This document shows positions 9,227 through 18,313 of a stretch of DNA of 64,000 bases, piece after piece; the first letter of the stretch is position 1; every line of letters begins with the position of its first letter. The notes beneath the pieces are model-generated. The model did not search any database. It worked only from the letters and a program-made list of their open reading frames with translations, and was not told the DNA's origin. The position numbers were made by a program, and so were the translations under genes. The stretch comes from DASVLX01 sp035552275. GTDB lineage: Bacteria > Actinomycetota > Actinomycetes > Mycobacteriales > Pseudonocardiaceae. The stretch is from contig DASZLR010000065.1 of the NCBI GenBank assembly GCA_035552275.1, forward strand, positions 1-64,000, given 5' to 3'.

Positions 9227-10525
9227 GTGCGGCACGCGGTTCGGCGGGATTTTCGGCTGCTTTGGTTCGGCGAGACGGTGAGCAAGCTGGGCACCAGCGT
9301 CACAACCGTGGCGTTGCCGTTGGTCGCCGTGTTGACGTTGCACGCCAACACGTTCATCGTCGCCGCGTTGACAGCGGCAGAGTGGATCCCCTGGTTGTTG
9401 ATCGGACTGCCGGCCGGCGCGTGGGTGGACCGGATGGCGCGACGGCCGGTGATGCTGGCGTGCGATATCGCTTCGGCCGCGTTGTTCGTAAGCGTGCCGA
9501 TCGCGGCGTGGCTGGGCGTGCTCACTATCGGCCAACTCATGGCTGTCGCATTGCTGACCGGCGTCGCCAGCGCGTTTTTCACCATCGCGTATCAGGCTTA
9601 TCTGCCCGCGCTGGTGCCGGCCGATGATCTGGCCGAGGGGAACGCGAAACTGATCGGTGCCGACTCGGCCGCGCAACTCGGCGGGCGTGGATTCGGCGGC
9701 CTGTTCGCGCAATGGTTCGGCGCGGTGCTGGGGTTGTTCGCGGACGCGGTGAGCTTTCTGGTCTCGATGGTCTGTCTGCTGGCGATTCGTGCCCGCGAGC
9801 CAGCCGGTGTCGTGGACTCGGCCGCCGTGGATTCGGCTGGCGCGGCGGCTAGGCCTGGTTTGCGGCGGGAGATCGCGGCCGGGCTGCGGCTGGTGTCGCG
9901 TGATCCGTATCTTCGCGCGGTGACGGCGGATGCGGCTGTCGGCAATCTGGCGTTGATGGGATATCAGTCCATTCAGGTCGTTTTTCTGGTGCGGGTGCTG
10001 GATGTGCCGACATCGTTGGTCGGCTGGATCGTGGCCGGTTCCAGCGTCGGTGGCATTGCCGGCGCGATGCTGGCCCGCCGGGTGACTCGACGGTTCGGGT
10101 CGGCGCGCGGATTGTTGCTATGCCTGATCGGCACCTCGCCGGTCGTGCTACTCGTCCCGCTGGCCGGTCGTGGGTTCGGTGTGCTGTTGGTGGTGTTCGC
10201 CAGTCTGGTGAGCGGCGCCGGCGTGGTGGCGGGCAATGTGATCATCGCCGGTTTCCGCCAGTCGTACTGTCCGCCGGCGATGCTCGGTCGGGTCGTCGCG
10301 ACCGGACGGATGGCGTCGTACGGCGCGATTCCGCTGGGCGCGGTGTTGGCCGGTGGGCTTGGCGCGCTGGTCGGTGTGCGGCCTACGGTCTGGATCATGC
10401 TCGGTATTTACCTGGCCGGTGGGCTGATCCTGTGGTTCAGTCCGATTCGCGGCCGTCGCGACCTGCCCACGCTGGCCGTGATGTCGGCGGGGGCCTGGGA
10501 GAGGGGTGTCGGTGAACGACCGTGA
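9227..10525 (+). CDS. MFS transporter
   Basis: 432 residues, about 12 hydrophobic segments, with MFS loop motif GLPAGAWVDRMARRPVMLACD between TM2 and TM3. The family (MFS_3, macrolide-efflux-like) usually exports drugs or metabolites by proton antiport; the substrate is unknown. GTG start with gggggagg close upstream. The 3' end overlaps the GNAT gene by 20 bp, so the two are cotranscribed. Confidence 0.88.
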   Translation: MRHAVRRDFRLLWFGETVSKLGTSVTTVALPLVAVLTLHANTFIVAALTAAEWIPWLLIGLPAGAWVDRMARRPVMLACDIASAALFVSVPIAAWLGVLTIGQLMAVALLTGVASAFFTIAYQAYLPALVPADDLAEGNAKLIGADSAAQLGGRGFGGLFAQWFGAVLGLFADAVSFLVSMVCLLAIRAREPAGVVDSAAVDSAGAAARPGLRREIAAGLRLVSRDPYLRAVTADAAVGNLALMGYQSIQVVFLVRVLDVPTSLVGWIVAGSSVGGIAGAMLARRVTRRFGSARGLLLCLIGTSPVVLLVPLAGRGFGVLLVVFASLVSGAGVVAGNVIIAGFRQSYCPPAMLGRVVATGRMASYGAIPLGAVLAGGLGALVGVRPTVWIMLGIYLAGGLILWFSPIRGRRDLPTLAVMSAGAWERGVGERP

Positions 10526-10973
10526 CGAGGTGGTGATCCGCCGTGCGACCGGGTCGGACGTGCCGGCGATCGTGGCGCTGCTGGCCGATGATGAGCTCGG
10601 CGCGGCCCGTGAGTCGCCGGACGATCTCGCGCCCTACCGGCGAGCGTTCGAGCTCATCGACGCGGATGCCGGCGAACTGTTGGTGGTCGCGGATCGTGGC
10701 GGCGAGATCGTGGGCACGCTGCAACTGTCGCTGCTGCCTGGCCTGGCGCGTCAGGGCGCGCTGCGGGCGCAGATCGAGGCGGTTCGGGTCGCGCGCGGTG
10801 AGCGGGGCAACAAGCTCGGGCAGCGGTTGATCCGGTGGGCGATCGACCAGGCCCGAGCGCGGGGATGCGCGCTTGTCCAGCTCACCTCGGACAAAACCCG
10901 TACCGACGCGCACCGGTTCTACGAACGGCTCGGTTTCACAGCCTCCCACGAGGGATTCAAGCTGAAGCTCTGA
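10506..10973 (+). CDS. GNAT-family N-acetyltransferase
   Basis: 155 residues. GNAT fold with the acetyl-CoA loop seen as EAVRVARGERGNKLGQRLIRWA (a variant of the Q/RxxGxG/A motif) and C-terminal THxFYERLGF-type ending (HRFYERLGFTASHEGFKLKL). Acyl acceptor unknown. GTG start inside the end of the MFS gene; a second GTG two codons later is equally possible. Cotranscription with the transporter suggests detoxification or export of a modified compound, which is only inference. Confidence 0.85.
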   Translation: MSVNDRDEVVIRRATGSDVPAIVALLADDELGAARESPDDLAPYRRAFELIDADAGELLVVADRGGEIVGTLQLSLLPGLARQGALRAQIEAVRVARGERGNKLGQRLIRWAIDQARARGCALVQLTSDKTRTDAHRFYERLGFTASHEGFKLKL

Positions 10974-11051
10974 CGTGAGCCGACTGACTCCACCAGTATG
11001 GCGTCGTGCGCTGACGGGCGGGGTCGGTCGGGTTGATCGAGGATGGGTCAC

Positions 11052-12116
11052 ATGGCTGATCAAGAATCGACGGGTCAGGAGTCGAAGGGTGCGGAATCAC
11101 AGGGCATCTGGGCCGAATGGTGGGACGCCGTCGAGATACGCACGGTGCTGCTCATCGTCGGGGTTTTGTTGCTGCAACTGGGTTTCATCCTGTCCTATGT
11201 GGGCGCCTTCCACGCGCCCCGGCCGCAGCACATACCGCTTGCCGTCGTGGCGCCAGCGCCCGCCGCCACCCAGATCGTCGGCCGGCTCAACGGCATCAAC
11301 GGCAGTCCGGTCAACGCCGCCGCCGTCGCGGACGAGACGACCGCGCGTCGGCAACTGGCTGACGGCAACACTTCCGGCGTGCTGATCGTGCGGCCCAGCC
11401 AAGCCCCCGGCACCACGGACACCTTGCTGGTCGCCTCCGGTGGCGGGTCGGCGGTGTCCACCGCTGTTCAGTCGATCGTCACCCAGGCCGAGGCGGCGCA
11501 ACGCCGGAATCTGAGCGTCCAGGACGTGGTGCCCGAGCAGGCCGGCGACGCCCGTGGGTTGAGCGGCTTCTATCTGGTGGTCGGCTGGATTGTCGGCGGA
11601 TATCTGGTCGCGGCGCTGCTCGGCGTGGCCAGGGGATCGCGGCCGACGACGGTGCGCCGGGCCGGTTTCCGGCTCGTCGCGATCGTGCCCTACGCCATCG
11701 TGTCCGGATTGGGCGGCGCGGTGATCGTCGGACCCGTGTTGGGCGCGATCACCGGGCATCTGCTGGCGCTGTGGTGGGTTGGCGCGTTGTTGGTGCTGGC
11801 GGCCGCCACCGTCACCATGGCGTTCCAGGTGCTGTTCGGCGTGATCGGCATCGGCATCACGGTGCTGGTGTTCGTCATCCTCGGCAATCCGAGTGCCGGC
11901 GGCGCGTATCAACCGTCCCTCCTGCCACCGTTCTGGCGGGCGATCAGCGGCGCTCTGCCCAACGGAGCCGGCACGGACACCGTGCGCCGGATCGTCTATT
12001 TCGGCGGCAACGGAATTGCCGCGCACCTGATCGTGCTGGCGATCTACGTCGTGGCCGGGGCGGCGCTCGCGCTGGTCGCGGCGGCCGCCTTCCAGCGCCG
12101 TGCCGATCTCACTTGA
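11052..12116 (+). CDS. YhgE/Pip-like ABC-2-type membrane protein
   Basis: 354 residues. One N-terminal TM (VLLIVGVLLLQLGFILSYVGA), an extracellular domain of about 130 residues (LAVVAPAPAATQIVGRLN ... QDVVPEQAGDARGLSGFY), then a block of five or so TMs. This matches DUF3533/YhgE-Pip-like permeases; function in export is likely but the substrate is unknown. The second Met (MADQEST) is chosen because a gagg site lies 8-9 bp before it; the first Met overlaps that site. Eleven bases separate it from the LLM gene. Confidence 0.75.
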   Translation: MADQESTGQESKGAESQGIWAEWWDAVEIRTVLLIVGVLLLQLGFILSYVGAFHAPRPQHIPLAVVAPAPAATQIVGRLNGINGSPVNAAAVADETTARRQLADGNTSGVLIVRPSQAPGTTDTLLVASGGGSAVSTAVQSIVTQAEAAQRRNLSVQDVVPEQAGDARGLSGFYLVVGWIVGGYLVAALLGVARGSRPTTVRRAGFRLVAIVPYAIVSGLGGAVIVGPVLGAITGHLLALWWVGALLVLAAATVTMAFQVLFGVIGIGITVLVFVILGNPSAGGAYQPSLLPPFWRAISGALPNGAGTDTVRRIVYFGGNGIAAHLIVLAIYVVAGAALALVAAAAFQRRADLT

Positions 12117-12127
12117 TAGAAACGGAA

Positions 12128-12934
12128 ATGCCCAACACCGCAACCGATGTTGCCTGGGACATGAGCATCGGAGTGTCCGTGTCCGGAACCGTCGACGCGG
12201 CGAAGCCCAGCAACGCCGTCGACACCGCCGTCGATCAGGCCCGCGAGGCGGCCGATCTCGGCCTGCGCTCGGTCTGGTTCGGCCAACGGTTCGACTATGA
12301 CGCCATCGGGCTGGCCGCGATCGTCGGCCGCGAGGTGCCCGGCATCGAGGTCGGCACGTCCGCGGTGCCGATCTTCGGGCGCCATCCGCTGTTGGTCGCC
12401 GGCCAGGCGCAGACCACTCAGGCCGCCACCCACGGACGGTTCGCGCTCGGCTTGGCGTTGGGCGCCCCGTCTTTCGTGGAGGCCGCGCTCGGCGTGCCGT
12501 TCGAGCGGCCGGTGGCCCGGCTGCGTGAGTTCCTCATCGTCGCCCGCCAGGTCCTGGAGACCGGCCAGGTGGACTTTCCACGGCCGGCGATCACCCGCGC
12601 CGCCGAGCAGGCCGGCCGCCCGGCTCCGCGGATCGTCGCCTGTGTCGCGGGCGCGGTGACCGACGACGTGGCAGCCGCTCGGGAGGCCGCGATCGCGCAG
12701 ACCGCGTTCTACGACCGGGTGCCGTCCTACCAGCGGGTCGTGGCGCTTTCCGGCGCGCAGCGGGTGGCCGAACTGGTGGTGTTGGGCGACGAGGACGCCG
12801 TCGCCGCGTCGGTTCGGCGGCATTTCGAGGCCGGCGCCACCGACGTCGTGTTCACCCAGACGAATCTGGCCGGCGAGACCGGACGCCAGCGCACCTGGAA
12901 GTTGCTCGGGGAACTCGCCAGTATGGATACATGA
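12128..12934 (+). CDS. LLM-class (F420-type) oxidoreductase with internal deletion
   Basis: 268 residues. N-terminal half is a normal luciferase-like TIM-barrel start (SIGVSVSG, SVWFGQRFDYDAIGLAAIVGREVPGIEVGTSAVP, RHPLLVAGQA). The C-terminal part (ITRAAEQAGRPAPRIVACV ... TDDVAAARE) also fits the MSMEG_4879-type family. The expected middle stretch with ALGPxMLRLAGELADGTxTWMTGPRT and HIVP, as I recall the family, is missing at about base 12575-12582; it is an in-frame loss of some 50-60 residues. The remaining protein probably lacks a complete barrel. The stop overlaps the aminotransferase start (ATGA). A Met at residue 12 is an alternative start. Confidence 0.7.
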   Translation: MPNTATDVAWDMSIGVSVSGTVDAAKPSNAVDTAVDQAREAADLGLRSVWFGQRFDYDAIGLAAIVGREVPGIEVGTSAVPIFGRHPLLVAGQAQTTQAATHGRFALGLALGAPSFVEAALGVPFERPVARLREFLIVARQVLETGQVDFPRPAITRAAEQAGRPAPRIVACVAGAVTDDVAAAREAAIAQTAFYDRVPSYQRVVALSGAQRVAELVVLGDEDAVAASVRRHFEAGATDVVFTQTNLAGETGRQRTWKLLGELASMDT

Positions 12935-14235
12935 GCTCCGACGACCTGCTGGCCCGGCACCGTGCGGTGCTGCCGAGTTGGCTCACGCTGTACTACGACG
13001 AGCCGATCGAGATCGTGCGCGGTTCGGGCCGGCATGTGACGGACGCCGAGGGTCGCCGGTATCTCGATTTCTTCGCCGGGGTGCTGACCAACTCGATCGG
13101 CTACGACATCGCGGAGATCAGCGACGCGGTTCGCGGCCAACTCGACACCGGTGTGGTGCACACCTCGACGCTGTATCTGATCCGGCGCCAGGTCGAACTG
13201 GCCGAGCGGATCGCGGCGCTGTCCGGCATCCCCGACGCCAAGGTGTTCTTCACCAACTCGGGCACCGAGGCCAACGAGGCGGCGTTGCTGCTGGCCACCC
13301 AGCGCCGGCGCAGCAATCAGGTGCTGGCGATGCGAAACTCCTACCACGGGCGGGGTTTCGGCACGATCGGCATCACCGGCAACCGTGGCTGGTCGGCGTC
13401 CTCGCTGTCGCCGGTGCAGGTCGGCTATGTGCACGGCGGCTACCGCTATCGCAGCCCGTTCCGTGGTTTCTCCGACGCCGACTACATCGCCGCGTGCGTC
13501 GCCGATCTGCGCGACGTGATCCTCACCGGCACCGCCGGCGACGTCGCCTGCCTGATCGCTGAGCCGATCCAGGGTGTTGGCGGGTTCGCGGTGCCGCCGG
13601 ACGGCCTGTTCGCCGCGTTCAAGGAGGTGCTGGACGAGTACGGCATCCTGCTGATCTCCGACGAGGTGCAGACCGGTTGGGGGCGGACCGGCGAGCACTT
13701 CTGGGGCATCCAGGCGCACGGCGTGGTGCCGGACGCCATGACGTTCGCCAAGGGGTTGGGCAACGGGGTGGCCATCGGCGGTGTGGTGGCGCGTGCCGAT
13801 CTGATGGACAGCCTCACCGCCAACTCGATCTCCACGTTCGGCGGCAATCCGCTGTCCACCACGGCGGCGCTGGCCGTGCTCGACTATGTGCTCGCCCATG
13901 ATCTTCAGGCCAACGCCGCCAAGCTCGGGGACAAGCTGCTCACCGGCTTGCGTGCGCTGGCGGACCGGTTCGACGTGATCGGCGACGTGCGCGGCAAGGG
14001 CCTGATGATCGGCGTTGAACTGGTCGCCCCGGACGGCTCGCCGGACCCGGCGGCGGCCACCACGGCGGCCCAGGCTGCGAAGGATCGCGGCCTGTTGGTG
14101 GGCCGGGGTGGTTTGTACGGGAACGTGCTTCGGCTATCCCCGCCGATGACGCTCACCGCCGAAGAGGCCGATGTCGCTCTCGAAGTGCTCACCGAGGCGT
14201 TTATTGGGGCGACGGGAGCTATTCCGGCGCCGTGA
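12931..14235 (+). CDS. Class III (PLP) aminotransferase
   Basis: 434 residues, full length. Transfers an amino group from an omega-amino or alanine-type donor to an oxo acid. Visible landmarks: FFTNSGTEANEAALLLA (PLP phosphate region), NSYHGRGFGT, LIAEPIQGVGG, LISDEVQTGWGRTG (cofactor Asp) and the Schiff-base lysine in TFAKGLGNGVAIGG. Closest in feel to alanine-glyoxylate aminotransferase 2-like or beta-aminoisobutyrate-type enzymes. Translationally coupled to the LLM gene; its last 17 bp overlap the convergent downstream gene. Confidence 0.88.
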   Translation: MSSDDLLARHRAVLPSWLTLYYDEPIEIVRGSGRHVTDAEGRRYLDFFAGVLTNSIGYDIAEISDAVRGQLDTGVVHTSTLYLIRRQVELAERIAALSGIPDAKVFFTNSGTEANEAALLLATQRRRSNQVLAMRNSYHGRGFGTIGITGNRGWSASSLSPVQVGYVHGGYRYRSPFRGFSDADYIAACVADLRDVILTGTAGDVACLIAEPIQGVGGFAVPPDGLFAAFKEVLDEYGILLISDEVQTGWGRTGEHFWGIQAHGVVPDAMTFAKGLGNGVAIGGVVARADLMDSLTANSISTFGGNPLSTTAALAVLDYVLAHDLQANAAKLGDKLLTGLRALADRFDVIGDVRGKGLMIGVELVAPDGSPDPAAATTAAQAAKDRGLLVGRGGLYGNVLRLSPPMTLTAEEADVALEVLTEAFIGATGAIPAP

Positions 14236-14773
14236 GCCCGTGGGCGGTGAGCTCGGCGAGGACGAGTTCGCGGCTGCGGGCGGTCAGCCGGCCGAGCGGG
14301 CCACGCGGCCGGGGCGCTGAGCGGTCCGGCAGGTGGACGGGCAGCAGGACGGTTCGGTAGGTCTGCCGCTGCCACCTGCGGAGTTCACCTGGCTTGGTTG
14401 GCGTCGGCTCGGGCGGGACATCCGGATTTCGGTAGACCATGAGCGCGGCGCAGCGCCAGATGGCCACGTCGTCACTGTCGTTGTGGTCCTGCGAGACCGA
14501 GGTGATCTCGGCGATGCGCGTCCACGGAATACGTTGGCGCGTTCGCCAGAGCCGGGTGATGACCACGTGGTCCGTGTCGAAGCGGATGGACGTGACCAGG
14601 AACGACAGCAGCGTGATCGCTGCGATCAGGCCGACGATGATCGGCACCAGCAGCACGATCGGCGGTCCGAACGGCGCGACCGCGACGACGAAGATCAGCA
14701 GCCCGGCGAAGATCCCGACGATCAGATCGACACCGAGATGGTCGGGCAGCGGCCAGACCCGCGAAACGGTCAC
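14219..14773 (-). CDS. Two-TM protein with PH-like domain
   Basis: 184 residues. Two adjacent hydrophobic helices (VDLIVGIFAGLLIFVVAVAPF and IVLLVPIIVGLIAAITLLSFLV) followed by a cytosolic beta-rich domain resembling bacterial PH domains (IRFDTDHVVITRLWRTRQRIPWTRIAEI). The C-terminal tail is Arg/Pro-rich. Actinobacterial proteins of this type are common and uncharacterised. Convergent with, and slightly overlapping, the aminotransferase gene. Confidence 0.7.
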   Translation of the reverse strand: MTVSRVWPLPDHLGVDLIVGIFAGLLIFVVAVAPFGPPIVLLVPIIVGLIAAITLLSFLVTSIRFDTDHVVITRLWRTRQRIPWTRIAEITSVSQDHNDSDDVAIWRCAALMVYRNPDVPPEPTPTKPGELRRWQRQTYRTVLLPVHLPDRSAPRPRGPLGRLTARSRELVLAELTAHGLTAPE

Positions 14774-14897
14774 CCGTTGATTCTGGCGGTTCGCGCCGGG
14801 TGGTCAACAGATCTTGAGCAGAAGGGGCGAATGAACGAACGGGAGCGCCCGGCCCGGATCGGACGATCCTGGGGCCGGGCCGGGATTGGGCTGTCGA

Positions 14898-15383
14898 TCA
14901 GCGCACCATGCTGTCGAACATGCCCGGTTCGTACGAACCCCCCTTTTGGTGCACGATCACAGCGAGCCGGTTGGCCGCGTTGATCAGGGCGACCATGGCG
15001 ACCAGCGCGACGATCTGGTCCTCGTCGTAGTGCTTGCGCACCTGAGCCCAGGTCTCGTCGGACACGCCGTCATGGGCGTCGGCGAGCCGGGTGCCCTCTT
15101 CGGCGAGTGCCAGCGCGGCCTGCTCGGCCTCGGTGAACACGGTCGCCTCGCGCCAGGCGGCGACCAGGTTGAGCCGGACCGACGTTTCCCCGGCGGCCGC
15201 GGCTTCCTTGGTGTGCATGTCGATGCACCAACCGCAGCCGTTGATCTGGCTGGCGCGTAGCGACACCAACTCCTGGGTGGCCTTCGGCAGCGGCGACTGC
15301 TGGATCACCAGGGCGGCGTTGGCGAACCGCTTGGCGAACTTGGCCGCGATCTCGTTGTCGAACATGTTGATCCGGGCGTCCAT
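14898..15383 (-). CDS. Carboxymuconolactone decarboxylase family (AhpD-like) protein
   Basis: 161 residues. The AhpD-like redox motif is intact: INGCGWCIDMHTKEA (CxxC plus distal His). Such proteins are alkylhydroperoxidase-like and are a standard target of ECF41 sigma factors. The start MDARINMF is chosen because gagga lies 7 bp upstream. It is divergent from the ECF41 gene and has a matching -35/-10 pair upstream, so regulation by that sigma factor is likely. Confidence 0.88.
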   Translation of the reverse strand: MDARINMFDNEIAAKFAKRFANAALVIQQSPLPKATQELVSLRASQINGCGWCIDMHTKEAAAAGETSVRLNLVAAWREATVFTEAEQAALALAEEGTRLADAHDGVSDETWAQVRKHYDEDQIVALVAMVALINAANRLAVIVHQKGGSYEPGMFDSMVR

Positions 15384-15444
15384 GACGGTGTCCTCACTGT
15401 CCTCGCTCGTTGGTGTGGCCTGCTGCCGCACCGAACAAACACGA

Positions 15445-15471
15445 GATGCCGGCGACCCGAGTCCTGTGACA
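15445..15471 (-). promoter_or_regulatory. ECF41-type promoter for decarboxylase gene
   Basis: On the minus strand TGTCACA (15471-15465) is followed after 16 bp by CATC (15448-15445), close to the published ECF41 pattern TGTCACA/CGTC. It lies about 60 bp upstream of the decarboxylase ATG. One base of the -10 differs from consensus. Confidence 0.55.
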
Positions 15472-15525
15472 GCGCGGTCACGTGACGCACGCCACAATGA
15501 GGTGACCAATTGATTACCGTCTCGG

Positions 15526-15552
15526 TGTCACGCAACGGCGGGGACCGGTGTC
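15526..15552 (+). promoter_or_regulatory. ECF41-type promoter for the sigma gene itself
   Basis: TGTCACG, 16-bp spacer, TGTC, ending 38 bp before the sigma-factor ATG. One mismatch from the ECF41 consensus in each box. Suggests autoregulation. Confidence 0.5.
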
Positions 15553-15590
15553 TGGTGGGTGGCACAGTCGAGAGTGCAGAGGAGCCACCC

Positions 15591-16526
15591 ATGGCCGGCA
15601 CGTCGCAGGCAGCGCCCGACGATCGCGACGGGAACATGGGCCAAGATCGCCCGGACCCCGCCACCGCGGCGTTCGTCGCCCATCGCAACCTGCTGTTCAC
15701 CATCGCCTACGAGATGCTCGGCTCGGCCGCCGACGCGGAGGACGTCCTCCAGGAGACGTGGCTGCGGTGGGCCGAGGTGGATCTCGGCGCGGTGCGCCAT
15801 CAGCGTGCGTACCTGGTCCGGATCGCCACCCGCCAGGCGCTCACCCGGCTGCGCACACTCGGCCGCCGCAAGGAGTCCTACGTCGGTTCGTGGTTGCCCG
15901 AGCCGCTGCTCACCACGCCCGACGTGGCCGAGGACGTCGAGTTGGCCGACAGCGTCTCGATGGCGATGATGTTGGTGCTGGAGACGCTCGCGCCGACTGA
16001 GCGGGCGGTGTTCGTGCTGCGCGAGGTGTTCGATGTCGACTATGACGAGATCGCGGAAGCCGTCGACAAGAGCCCGGCCGCGGTCCGCCAGATCGCGCAC
16101 CGGGCGCGGGCGCACGTCGCGGCGCGCCGGCCGCGCGGGGTCGCTTCGGCGGCCGAGACCCGGAAGGCACTCGATGCGTTCCAGCGGGCGGCCGAAACGG
16201 GCGATCTGCAGGGCCTGCTCGACATCCTGGCGCCGGACGTGGTTTTCCTGGGCGACGGTGGCGGAGTCAAGCAGGCCGTCCTGCGGCCCATCGTGGGGGC
16301 CGACAAGGTGGCTCGCCTGCTGGCCGCCGGGCTGGACAGGGTCACCGCCGCGTCGCTGCGGCCGGCCCAGGTCAACGGCTACCCGGCGCTGGTGCTCCGG
16401 CTCAACGGCGAGATCGACACCGTCGTGGCGGTGCGTATCGACGAGGGCCGCATCACCGGGCTCTACGCCGTGCGCAATCCCGAGAAGCTGTCGCACATGG
16501 AGACGGAGACCGCTCTGCGCCGTTGA
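15591..16526 (+). CDS. sigJ: ECF41-group RNA polymerase sigma factor (SigJ-like)
   Basis: 311 residues. Region 2 (FTIAYEMLGSAADAEDVLQETWLRW) and region 4 (LAPTERAVFVLREVFDVDYDEIAEAVDKSPAAVRQIAHRAR) are followed by a SnoaL-like C-terminal domain of about 120 residues, the hallmark of ECF41; that domain modulates activity in place of a normal anti-sigma factor (family knowledge). A typical region-linker LPEPLL motif is present (WLPEPLLTT). The ATG after gaggag is chosen over upstream Mets, which precede non-conserved sequence. It is divergent from a carboxymuconolactone decarboxylase gene, the classical partner. Confidence 0.9.
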   Translation: MAGTSQAAPDDRDGNMGQDRPDPATAAFVAHRNLLFTIAYEMLGSAADAEDVLQETWLRWAEVDLGAVRHQRAYLVRIATRQALTRLRTLGRRKESYVGSWLPEPLLTTPDVAEDVELADSVSMAMMLVLETLAPTERAVFVLREVFDVDYDEIAEAVDKSPAAVRQIAHRARAHVAARRPRGVASAAETRKALDAFQRAAETGDLQGLLDILAPDVVFLGDGGGVKQAVLRPIVGADKVARLLAAGLDRVTAASLRPAQVNGYPALVLRLNGEIDTVVAVRIDEGRITGLYAVRNPEKLSHMETETALRR

Positions 16527-16543
16527 GTCCGGGCGAGTCGGGC

Positions 16544-17098
16544 TCAGACGGGTTGTAGTGGCTCGGGTTCGCCGACCGGGAGTTCGATGTGGACGGTGTC
16601 GCCGGGCCGGACCTCGCCGCCGGCCAGCACAATGCCCATCACGCCAGCTTTGCGGATCAGATTGCCGTCCTCGTCGCGACCGAGCACTGCCGCCAGCAGG
16701 CCGGCCTGGAAGTTGTCGAGCTGAACGCACGGGTTGCGCAGCCCAGTTACTTCGACCACCGCGCCGGTGCCCAGCCGCAGCCGGCTGCCGGTCGGCAGCG
16801 CCAACAAGTTGACCCCACGGGTCGTGATGTTCTCGCCCATGTCCCCGGCGGACACCGCGAATCCGGTCTCCCGCAACTCGTCGTGCAGTTCGGCGTGGAT
16901 CAGGTGCACCTGCCGCAGATTCGGCCGGCTCGGGTCGCGGGCTACCCGCGACCGGTGCTTCACCGTCTCGCCGGAATGGGCGTCCCCCGCCACGCCCAGC
17001 CCGGCCAGCAACCGGATGTTCGGCCGGTTCGGTTTGGAGAACGTGTGTTCCGCGCTGCTGCTGACCGCCGTCACCACCGCACTCAAGAAACCCAGCAC
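16544..17098 (-). CDS. MOSC domain protein
   Basis: 184 residues. MOSC domains occur in molybdenum-cofactor sulfurases and sulfur-carrier proteins. Seen here: GLGVAGDAHSG near the N-terminus, GDMGENITTRGVNLLALPTGSRL, and the conserved cysteine in VTGLRNPCVQLD. Length suits a stand-alone MOSC protein (YiiM-like). No Moco genes are adjacent, so the substrate cannot be inferred. It is convergent with the sigma-factor gene. Confidence 0.85.
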   Translation of the reverse strand: MLGFLSAVVTAVSSSAEHTFSKPNRPNIRLLAGLGVAGDAHSGETVKHRSRVARDPSRPNLRQVHLIHAELHDELRETGFAVSAGDMGENITTRGVNLLALPTGSRLRLGTGAVVEVTGLRNPCVQLDNFQAGLLAAVLGRDEDGNLIRKAGVMGIVLAGGEVRPGDTVHIELPVGEPEPLQPV

Positions 17099-17208
17099 CC
17101 CTTCGTAAGTCGATCGTCCAGGCTCCGGTGTACCAGACGTGTCGGCGAGCGGACAGCCATTAACCTGGTGCTTCGTGCCTGTGTTCGAGGCGTGTGTTGG
17201 GAGGCGAC

Positions 17209-18270
17209 GTGATCTGCCTGGCTTTGTTCGACAACAAGTGCGGTGTCGGCAAGACCACGCTGACGTATCATCTTGCTCATATGTTCCAGCGTTTCGGCGC
17301 GCGAGTTCTCGCGGTTGATCTTGATCCGCAGTCGAATCTGACCGCCGCGTTCCTCAGTGAAGACGATCTGGCGATCATGTGGGACGAGGGTCCGTCGCCC
17401 GCCTGGAACGAGACTTAGCCCAGCCTGGGGATCTGGTCGACCAAGACATCACCTGAAACTGGAACAGTGGCGAAGGCTGTTCAGCCGATCATGGACGGCA
17501 CCGGTGATATTGAGTACTTTGACCCGGTCGAGATAATGGATCGGCTGTGGCTGGTGCCCGGCGATCTGGAACTCAGTGCTTTTGAAGACAAGCTGTCGGC
17601 AGCCTGGCCCAACACCTTCCTGGGTAAGGATGGCGCGGCTGTCCGGACCACGACGGCGTTTCATCGGATTGTTCTCTCTGCCGCGACGAAAGTGGACGCC
17701 GATATTGTGCTGATGGACGTCGGTCCTAATCTTGGCGCAATCAACCGGGCCGCCCTCCTGACGGCTGACAGTGTGCTCATGCCGCTCGCCGCGGATCTCT
17801 TCTCGCTGCGCGGTTTGCGCAACCTGGGCCCGACGTTGCGAGAATGGCGGTCGATGTGGCAGGGAACCGTCTTGCCGCGACTTCCCGCGAACACACCTGC
17901 TCCGGCCGGAGTGATGAGCCCATTGGGATACGTCATCATGCAACCTACGATGCGACTGGACCGGCCCGTGAAAGCATATCGTCGATGGCTGGAAAGAATT
18001 CCCAGTGTCTTTCAGACGTCGGTGCTTGGCAACGAAAACTCACGGACGGACTCTCGCGAATACGAGATCGCCACCCTGAAGAATTATCAGAGTCTCATGC
18101 CGCTGGCCCACAACGCGCGTAAGCCGATGTTCGACCTCCGATCGGGTGACGGGGCCATCGGCAGCACCCAATCGTACGTCCAGCAATGCTATCTGGATTT
18201 TAAGAATCTGGCCACCGCCGTATCCGAACGGCTGGGCGGCATTGGCTCGCTCGCCGGCACCGTCGAGTGA
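17209..18270 (+). pseudogene. ParA/MinD-like ATPase gene with in-frame stop
   Basis: Together the two parts would give a ParA-type ATPase of about 353 residues. The first part (from GTG 17209, after gggaggc) reads MICLALFDNKCGVGKTTLTYHLA ... LAVDLDPQSNLTAAFL, then meets TAG at 17416-17418. The same frame continues with VAKAVQPIMDGTGDI ... DIVLMDVGPNLGAINRA ... FSLRGLRNLGPTL. The deviant Walker A motif is also altered: KCGVGKTT instead of KGGVGKTT. A stop plus a P-loop change suggests an inactive gene; a downstream GTG (17467) could start only the C-terminal part. No parB, integrase or plasmid gene adjoins. Confidence 0.8.
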
Positions 18271-18313
18271 CGGCGGTGCCGGCAAACGAATCTCGTTGAC
18301 GGTGGGCGGCGAG

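Noticed and set aside
17467..18270. Treating the C-terminal ParA part as an independent gene
   Set aside because: It lacks the nucleotide-binding N-terminus and has no ribosome site; more likely half of one broken gene.
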